From Bacteriovoracaceae bacterium (GTDB taxonomy: Bacteria > Bdellovibrionota > Bacteriovoracia > Bacteriovoracales > Bacteriovoracaceae), in assembly GCA_028101965.1 (NCBI GenBank), contig JAOHMI010000005.1, positions 1 through 64,000 of the forward strand: a stretch of DNA of 64,000 bases, written 5' to 3'. The stretch's first letter is position 1. Each line of letters starts with the position of its first letter. This document shows positions 57,761-64,000 of this stretch, one piece after another. A program made the position numbers and the translations under genes. The notes under the pieces were generated by a model. It was not told the DNA's origin. It saw only the letters and a program-made list of their open reading frames with translations, and did not search any database.

Positions 57761-58849
57761 TTAAATCTTTGAAAAAGCTTTGTCATAAAGAGAAATAATA
57801 TTTTTCCAGTCATATTTTTTTACATTTTCAATTAGTTCACTTTTCCGTGAAGGAACAGATTCACAAAGTCTTTTCAATTTCTTATATAGCTGATCACTTG
57901 AATTATATAAATGATTTTCCCTTAGAGTACTAGGAAGGTGTTCTGGGTAGGCTAACCTATTAGGTAACAGGGGGTAAACTCCGTGGGCAATCGCTTCAAC
58001 CACTGATGCGCCAAAAAAATCATGAATACTTGTCACCGGTAAGATATCACATTTCTGGAGCAAATTCTCATAAGTTTCTCGGTCTGCATATCCCATATGA
58101 ATGATTTCATTTTTAAGTTTAATTTGTGCTTCTTTAAAAATGCCAGGTATTGATGAATAGGATTCTCCCAAAAGAATGAGTTTAAATTGAATTTTCTCTT
58201 CTTTGAGCCGATATAATACATTAAAAAATTCGGCAGGATTCTTATCATACTCCCAGCGGTGGTTCCATAGTAGAGTTGGAATTTTACTTTGGTTTAATTT
58301 GGGTTGAACTTGGTCAGGAAGATTTAAACCAAGAGGAAGAACGACTGATTTGTTCTTAATGGCTTTAATTGAATCCAAGTTTTGGTAGTCAGGAAATCCT
58401 TTTAACATTTTGGGTAGCGCTTCCATGAAGCAACTATGGTGATAGTGAGAGTTAAAAAAAACGTTATCAGCAACTAAACAACTGGTGTAATTAATAAAGC
58501 CATAAAGTAAGTGAGTTTGTTTTTTTTTATCTCGGTCATGCTCTGACCATGGATAGGTTAGTTGGTTCTCGTGGAAGTAAATTGCCGTAGGTACCTGGGA
58601 ATATTTTTTTCCCACAAGTCCTAAAAAAGTAGCAAAGTCCAACATATCTGTAGCTAAAATTAAATCTGGCAGAAAGTCACTTCTTAGAAATTCATGGGCA
58701 AGGGTTACAGCTCCACCGTTCATTCGCCATTTCCAATGCCTGCCTGGAAGGGAGAATATTTTGACCTCATGTTGTGAATATTTTTGTAGACTCTCTGCCC
58801 AACTCTTATGGCTGCCAGTGAAAAATGGTTCAATAAGGGCGATCTTCAT
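57761..58849 (-). CDS. DUF3524 glycosyltransferase (tRNA-queuosine alpha-mannosyltransferase / GTDC1-like)
   Basis: MKIALIEPFFTGSHKSWAESL...VKIFSLPGRHWKWRMNGGAVTLA; GT1 C-terminal domain PVTSIHDFFGASVVEAIAHGVYPLLPN. Confidence 0.8.
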   Translation of the reverse strand: MKIALIEPFFTGSHKSWAESLQKYSQHEVKIFSLPGRHWKWRMNGGAVTLAHEFLRSDFLPDLILATDMLDFATFLGLVGKKYSQVPTAIYFHENQLTYPWSEHDRDKKKQTHLLYGFINYTSCLVADNVFFNSHYHHSCFMEALPKMLKGFPDYQNLDSIKAIKNKSVVLPLGLNLPDQVQPKLNQSKIPTLLWNHRWEYDKNPAEFFNVLYRLKEEKIQFKLILLGESYSSIPGIFKEAQIKLKNEIIHMGYADRETYENLLQKCDILPVTSIHDFFGASVVEAIAHGVYPLLPNRLAYPEHLPSTLRENHLYNSSDQLYKKLKRLCESVPSRKSELIENVKKYDWKNIISLYDKAFSKI

Positions 58850-58870
58850 GGTGAGGGAGCATATCTAAAC

Positions 58871-59866
58871 TTATTTCAAATGAAAACGACAAACTGATCG
58901 AAAACCATAGTGGTCTGAGAGATTGATTTTTTTCTTTTTATACTTCATTCGCTGATTGAAGATTAACTTAGAGTCTTCTACATTAACTTTTATGGAAGGC
59001 GCCTGATATGCTCCACAATAAATATGATCAAGTTGTCCTTCACTTTTAGAATTATAATAATTATCGCGAGAGTAGGTATGCAGTGATCGAGTGTCACTTG
59101 CCGGGTAGTTTACCGCTTCTTTGAATCCAAGTTCTTGATAAATAACTGGATGCAAGCTTGAACCAGGAAGAGGGTCACTAATCTTTTCTTTTAACCCATT
59201 TAGAGCGTAATTAAAGTCTCCCAAGAAAACCGTGGGAATCCCTTTGCTGTGTTTTTTTATATAGTTAATTATGAGATTTAGCTGAAATTTGCGCAGAGGA
59301 TGTTGCCGATTCTTTGGGCCAAAGTTTGCTGCTAAGTGGGTGTTATATATATGGAATAGGTGGGATTTCTCTCCTTGTATAACTTCCAATTGCAAATGCA
59401 TGAAGCCTTTATTAATAAATTTTTCAGAAATTTGTTTACGAAATTTTATTCCCTTTCTTCTACGATAGCTTTTTTCATGAGGTCGAAAACTTATCTGGCG
59501 TATTTTTTTTAAGGGGTAGCGGCTGAGGATAAGGAGACCATTTCGTTTCCAAAAAGCTCGTTTAAAGCCTCGACTATCTCGACTATAATAAATTTTAAAC
59601 TTTGATTTTCTTAGGCATTTTACGACTCTTTTGAGACTTCGTCTTCGCCACAGTTCTTGAATCCCTAATATATCTAAATCTTGCATATCATCTAAGATGA
59701 GCTGACAGAATTTTTTTACTCGCCAGTTCGCATGTTTAGATTTAAAAACAGGTTTATCCCAGATGTTAAAGGTTCCTACTTTGAGGGACACAATATCAGC
59801 AGAAGCGCTACGTAGGCAGATAAAACTAATAAATAAGAGGTTCGACAAAATCCATTTCATCTCCAA
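58871..59866 (-). CDS. Secreted endonuclease/exonuclease/phosphatase (EEP) family protein
   Basis: VGTFNIWDKP, LGIQELWRR, IYNTHLAANF, VFLGDFNYAL, QLDHIYCG, LSDHYGF. Confidence 0.85.
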   Translation of the reverse strand: MEMKWILSNLLFISFICLRSASADIVSLKVGTFNIWDKPVFKSKHANWRVKKFCQLILDDMQDLDILGIQELWRRRSLKRVVKCLRKSKFKIYYSRDSRGFKRAFWKRNGLLILSRYPLKKIRQISFRPHEKSYRRRKGIKFRKQISEKFINKGFMHLQLEVIQGEKSHLFHIYNTHLAANFGPKNRQHPLRKFQLNLIINYIKKHSKGIPTVFLGDFNYALNGLKEKISDPLPGSSLHPVIYQELGFKEAVNYPASDTRSLHTYSRDNYYNSKSEGQLDHIYCGAYQAPSIKVNVEDSKLIFNQRMKYKKKKINLSDHYGFRSVCRFHLK

Positions 59867-59965
59867 CTATTTTAGTTGATGACCCGGTGATCTACCTAAT
59901 GCTTTTTCGTTATAATTTTGTTAAAAATAAGTTTGATTATAATTATCAAACTTATTGGAGAGTTT

Positions 59966-61759
59966 ATGTATCAATACTTGAGTTACATTGTATTACTTGT
60001 CTTTGTTGCCTGTAGCAGTGATTCAAAAAAACCGGTTTTGACTGAAGATCAAAAAATTTCTCAGTACTTTGAAGATTCATTTGAAAGGAGCGTTAAAAGA
60101 TATCCTACATGGCAAACCTATTTAGGGCGAAAAACAAATTACCATAAACTTGACGATGAAAGTTTAGAGTTTATGGAAGAATCATTTGACCTTAATCGAA
60201 AGTGGTTAAAAGAATTGGACCAATTTGATGTGGATAAACTAAATGTACAAAATAAATTAAGCTATAATCTATTAAAATATTCAATGGAATTAGAAATAGA
60301 AGCTTATCCTTTTCGCTTTCATAGCTATCCTCTCAATCAGATGTTCGGATATCACTCATCGCTTCCATCGTTTATGATCAACATGCACCAAATAGATAAT
60401 TTCGCTGATGCTCAAGCTTATATTGCACGTATTAAAGAATTTAAACGAGTGTTTGATCAGCATCTAATTTATATGAGTAAACAGCAGAAAATGAAGATTG
60501 CTCCTCCAAATTTTGTTTATGCCAAAATAATTAGTGACATAAGCAATGTGGTCAAAGGTAAGCCTTTTGATAAAGGTCCTAAAAATTCTACAATAAAAAA
60601 TGATTTCTTAAAAAAAATAGCCAAGTTAAAAATTTCACAAGAACAAAAAAATTCTTTAAATTCCAAACTAGATCGGAATTTAAAAAACTATTTTAAGCCT
60701 GCTTATGATGAACTTCTATCATTCGTGAAGTTACAACAATTTGTCTTTGTTGATAATAAAGGGGCTTGGGGGCTTCCAGAGGGAGAAAAGTATTATAAAT
60801 TTCGACTTAAAACAATTACAACCACAGAATTAACTGCCCCTGAAATCCACAAAACCGGTCTTGCAGAGGTGGTAAGAATTCATGAGGGCATGAAGTCTAT
60901 TATGAAAAAAGTTGGCTTTGCGGGAAAATTAAAGGACTTTTTTCTGCACATGAAATCACCTAAATATCAATATCCCAATACTGAAATTGGACGCGAAAAT
61001 TATTTAAAGCAAGCAAAAGTTTTAATTAAGAATATGGAAGCGAGGCTTCCTGAATTATTTAATCGTTTTCCAAAGGCGGCACTTGAAGTAAAGCCAGTGG
61101 AAAGTTTTCGTGAAAAGAGTGCGGGAATTGCTTTTTACAATGGCCCTTCAATGGAAGGAAATCGCCCAGGAATTTATTATGTAAATTTATATGACATGGC
61201 AGATAATCCAATTTATAAAATGGAGGCCCTTGCATATCATGAAGCCATACCAGGGCATCATATGCAAATAGCGATTGCTACGGAATTAAAAGAATTACCA
61301 AAGTTTCGCCGGATGGGAGGGTATACGGCTTATACTGAAGGATGGGGCCTATACTCAGAGCTTCTGCCAAAAGAAATAGGGTTTTATGAAGATCCTTACT
61401 CTGATTTTGGCCGATTAAGTATGGAATTATGGAGGGCCGCTCGTTTGGTGGTGGATACAGGAATTCATCATTATAAATGGTCTAGAGAAAAAGCTATTAG
61501 CTATTTAAAGGAAAATACACCCAACGCTGATTTAGAAATAATTAAGGGAGTCGAACGCTATTTTGTCATGCCAGCTCAAGCCACTGCCTATAAAATTGGA
61601 ATGTTATATATCTTAAAGCTTCGCTCTCAAGCCAAAATGAAATTGGGAGAAAGGTTCGATATCAAGCAGTTTCACGACGAAATTTTGAAAAATGGGGCGG
61701 TTCCTTTATTTGTTTTACAAGCGCAGATAGATAAATGGGTCAAGCTAAAGCTGCGTTAA
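59966..61759 (+). CDS. DUF885 family lipoprotein, second copy in window
   Basis: ATG 59966 behind GGAG gives lipoprotein signal MYQYLSYIVLLVFVAC; YHEAIPGHHMQIAIA; YTEGWGLYSELL. Confidence 0.85.
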   Translation: MYQYLSYIVLLVFVACSSDSKKPVLTEDQKISQYFEDSFERSVKRYPTWQTYLGRKTNYHKLDDESLEFMEESFDLNRKWLKELDQFDVDKLNVQNKLSYNLLKYSMELEIEAYPFRFHSYPLNQMFGYHSSLPSFMINMHQIDNFADAQAYIARIKEFKRVFDQHLIYMSKQQKMKIAPPNFVYAKIISDISNVVKGKPFDKGPKNSTIKNDFLKKIAKLKISQEQKNSLNSKLDRNLKNYFKPAYDELLSFVKLQQFVFVDNKGAWGLPEGEKYYKFRLKTITTTELTAPEIHKTGLAEVVRIHEGMKSIMKKVGFAGKLKDFFLHMKSPKYQYPNTEIGRENYLKQAKVLIKNMEARLPELFNRFPKAALEVKPVESFREKSAGIAFYNGPSMEGNRPGIYYVNLYDMADNPIYKMEALAYHEAIPGHHMQIAIATELKELPKFRRMGGYTAYTEGWGLYSELLPKEIGFYEDPYSDFGRLSMELWRAARLVVDTGIHHYKWSREKAISYLKENTPNADLEIIKGVERYFVMPAQATAYKIGMLYILKLRSQAKMKLGERFDIKQFHDEILKNGAVPLFVLQAQIDKWVKLKLR

Positions 61760-61922
61760 TAAGAGCTTAATCAAGTTGTCATTCTAAAAAAAATGGGTAT
61801 AGTGTAATTCCTATAGCCTTGCTGAGATACTTCTGTCATTTTCTAAATTCTCAGTTAACTTAAAATTACACACACTGATAAGTAATCAAAATTTTTGTCA
61901 GATTTGATCAGGAGCACCCGAA

Positions 61923-63644
61923 GTGAGCTTTACATTTAACGACCTCTCTGAGCATTTAGTTCAGGCGGTGACTAATCTTGGTTATACCAAGCCCACCGAA
62001 ATTCAAGAAAAGACTATTCCTCTCTTAGCTGAAGGAAATCACGATTTCGTGGGACAAGCCCAAACGGGAACCGGTAAAACCGGAGCTTTTTTGCTTCCTC
62101 TTTTAGAAAATTTCGATCATGATAACAATAATATTTCTGCACTTATTCTAACTCCAACTCGAGAATTGGCCCAACAAGTTTATCTAGAATTAGAAAAATT
62201 TAGTAGCACTAAACCAGTAAACAGCCTTTGTGTTTACGGGGGAACTAGTTATCGGGACCAAATTACCAAGTTGAGAAAAGGTAAAGTGCAAATTGTAGTA
62301 GGAACCCCAGGAAGAATCATCGATTTAATAGATCGAGGAGAGTTGAAGCTAGGTTCATGCCAAAAACTTATTATTGATGAAGCTGATGAAATGCTCAATA
62401 TGGGTTTTCTTCCCGACGTAGAGAAAATCATTGAGCATTTCAATGCTGAACGAAAAATTTGGATGTTTTCTGCCACAATGCCTAAGCAAATTGTAAGTTT
62501 AATCAATGATAAATTTAATAATCCAAAAATAATTCGTTCAGGTGAAGTGAATAAAGCCAATCAAAATATTAAACAGTCTTATATTGTCTTAAATCGAAAA
62601 GATTTTATTCGTGGACTTAAATTATTCTTTGGTAGCCAAAAAGAGTGTTTTGCTATTATTTTTTGTGAAACTCGTTGGGAAACAGAGAAGGTCAGTGACA
62701 ATTTAAATCAGTCTGGTCTTTCTTCTGTCTGTCTTCAAGGTGACTTAAGTCAAGCACAAAGAGATCGAGCTATTCGAATGTTCAAAGAAAAGAAAGTTGA
62801 TATATTAGTCTGTACTGATGTCGCTTCACGTGGTCTGGATATTGATCATGTTACTCACGTAATTAACTTAGGACTTCCTCGACATTTGGAGTCTTATGTT
62901 CACCGAATTGGAAGAACAGGAAGAGCGGATAAAACTGGACAAGCTGTTACCTTAATTACTCCTAATGAAAGACGAGACATTTCAAAAATTGAAAAGCGTT
63001 ATCAAGTTAAGCTTGAGGCGATTAAGTTGCCAAATGAAAATGTTTTAAAAACAGTTAAGCTCGAGGCAGAATTAGAAAAAATGATTAAGATAAAGGAATC
63101 TCTCCTTAAGAAAGGTGAAGATTTCGATGTGGATAAAACATTTCCTCACTTTAGTGAATTCTTAAAGGATTTATCTAAAGATGAAGTAATGAAGTTACTT
63201 TTTACTTTTTACTTTAATCCTGAGTTTCGAAGAATTGATGAAAACTTAAAGATTGCTCCCGTTTTTGAATCCGGATCAATGAGAGGAAAAGGCCGAAGCA
63301 ACGCTAGCGGCAGTCGTGGACGGCTTAGACGCTCTTCTGGTGATAGAGATGATTCTCGTCGCGGAGAAGGACGCCGAAGAGATCGAGATGGACGTCGTGG
63401 AGATGATCGACGCGGAGATGGACCACGTGGTGAAGGAAGACGTGGAGATCGAGACGGACGATTCGGAGATCGTGATGCACGTCGCGGAGGTCGAGACGGA
63501 AGGCGCGGAGAAAGTAGACGTGGAGATGGCCGTCGCTCGGAATCAAGTAGAAGCGAAGGAAGTGATTCAAGAAGAAGTGGTGGTGGCAATCATTTTCGCC
63601 CTAAAAGTTCTGAAAGAAGTCATTCTAGTCACGCTTCTCACTAA
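61923..63644 (+). CDS. DEAD-box RNA helicase with Arg/Gly/Asp-rich C-terminal tail
   Basis: PTEIQEKTIPLL, AQTGTGKTGAF, PTRELAQQ, DEADEML, SATMP, HRIGRTGRADKTG; RRGDGRR-rich tail. Confidence 0.95.
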   Translation: MSFTFNDLSEHLVQAVTNLGYTKPTEIQEKTIPLLAEGNHDFVGQAQTGTGKTGAFLLPLLENFDHDNNNISALILTPTRELAQQVYLELEKFSSTKPVNSLCVYGGTSYRDQITKLRKGKVQIVVGTPGRIIDLIDRGELKLGSCQKLIIDEADEMLNMGFLPDVEKIIEHFNAERKIWMFSATMPKQIVSLINDKFNNPKIIRSGEVNKANQNIKQSYIVLNRKDFIRGLKLFFGSQKECFAIIFCETRWETEKVSDNLNQSGLSSVCLQGDLSQAQRDRAIRMFKEKKVDILVCTDVASRGLDIDHVTHVINLGLPRHLESYVHRIGRTGRADKTGQAVTLITPNERRDISKIEKRYQVKLEAIKLPNENVLKTVKLEAELEKMIKIKESLLKKGEDFDVDKTFPHFSEFLKDLSKDEVMKLLFTFYFNPEFRRIDENLKIAPVFESGSMRGKGRSNASGSRGRLRRSSGDRDDSRRGEGRRRDRDGRRGDDRRGDGPRGEGRRGDRDGRFGDRDARRGGRDGRRGESRRGDGRRSESSRSEGSDSRRSGGGNHFRPKSSERSHSSHASH

Positions 63645-63846
63645 ACAGTATCTAAATTTCAAATTCAATTATGTTCAAATATGAATAAGAGTTCTTTTAA
63701 ATAAAATAATTTAAAATCGTTCACTCTGATCCTATTTCTTTTTAAGCATTTAGGAGGATTCGGTTAGAGTATTCAATGTAAGTATTCATTAACAGTCTTC
63801 TTAGGCAATATTCGCCTTAGCACTTTGTATGGAAAAGGAGACATAT

Positions 63847-64000
63847 ATGAAAATTATCATTCAACACTTTATTCTAACTTTATTAATTGGAGCAGGGGCA
63901 GTCTGGGCACAAAAGTCACTTGAAATTGAGAACGATCCCCAGTTTATTTTATCTAAGCAAGAGTCTTGCTCTCTTAGTTTTCATGTAGAAGATGTAATTA
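63847..64000 (+). CDS. Secreted protein, truncated by right window edge
   Basis: ATG behind AAAAGGAGA; MKIIIQHFILTLLIGAGAVWAQKSLEIENDPQF... Confidence 0.6.
   Translation, partial: MKIIIQHFILTLLIGAGAVWAQKSLEIENDPQFILSKQESCSLSFHVEDVI

Noticed and set aside
63209-63684. ORFs 63209-, 63316+, 63325- at the helicase tail
   Set aside because: Explained by the repetitive Arg/Gly/Asp codons of the DEAD-box helicase tail
1-64000. CRISPR arrays, rRNA/tRNA genes, transposases, prophage modules
   Set aside because: None could be identified by reading; a tRNAscan/Infernal run would be needed to exclude small RNA genes fully

Overview
AT-rich, gene-dense chromosomal window of about 50 protein-coding genes with many convergent, stop-to-stop gene pairs. 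I found no rRNA, tRNA, CRISPR array or transposase. The gene content suggests a Bdellovibrionota/Bacteriovoracales-like predator-type genome: TIGR02147-type protein, 'GHDxGxGGDVV' secreted proteins, many lipoproteins and secreted hydrolases, and Shine-Dalgarno-led genes. This taxonomic call is an inference. Recognisable genes: partial gltB, prfC, Bcr/CflA MFS transporter, NYN-domain protein, DnaQ/GIY-YIG fusion, DEAD-box helicase, two DUF885 proteins, papain-like protease, M1-like peptidase (exact HEXXHX18E), protein-glutaminase-like enzyme, PI-PLC-like enzyme, EEP nuclease, DUF3524 glycosyltransferase, FecR-domain protein, LanC-like protein, and a run of CxxCH (c-type haem) proteins at 38-53 kb. 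Most notable observations: (1) tandem GX3-repeat lipoproteins behind a long, apparently structured leader; (2) a DUF1573-like Cys-rich secreted protein split by an A9 run, so that a -1 frameshift joins signal peptide and body; (3) a perfect 13-bp hairpin plus T7 inside a CDS at a convergent junction; (4) a duplicated ~82-nt intergenic repeat next to a lone LanC-like gene; (5) a Bacteroidota-type T9SS type B sorting domain on a secreted protein; (6) a multi-gene cytochrome/Tat-protein operon; (7) a strict 11-heptad aromatic repeat in a VWA protein; (8) a long internal duplication in a 938-aa secreted protein.
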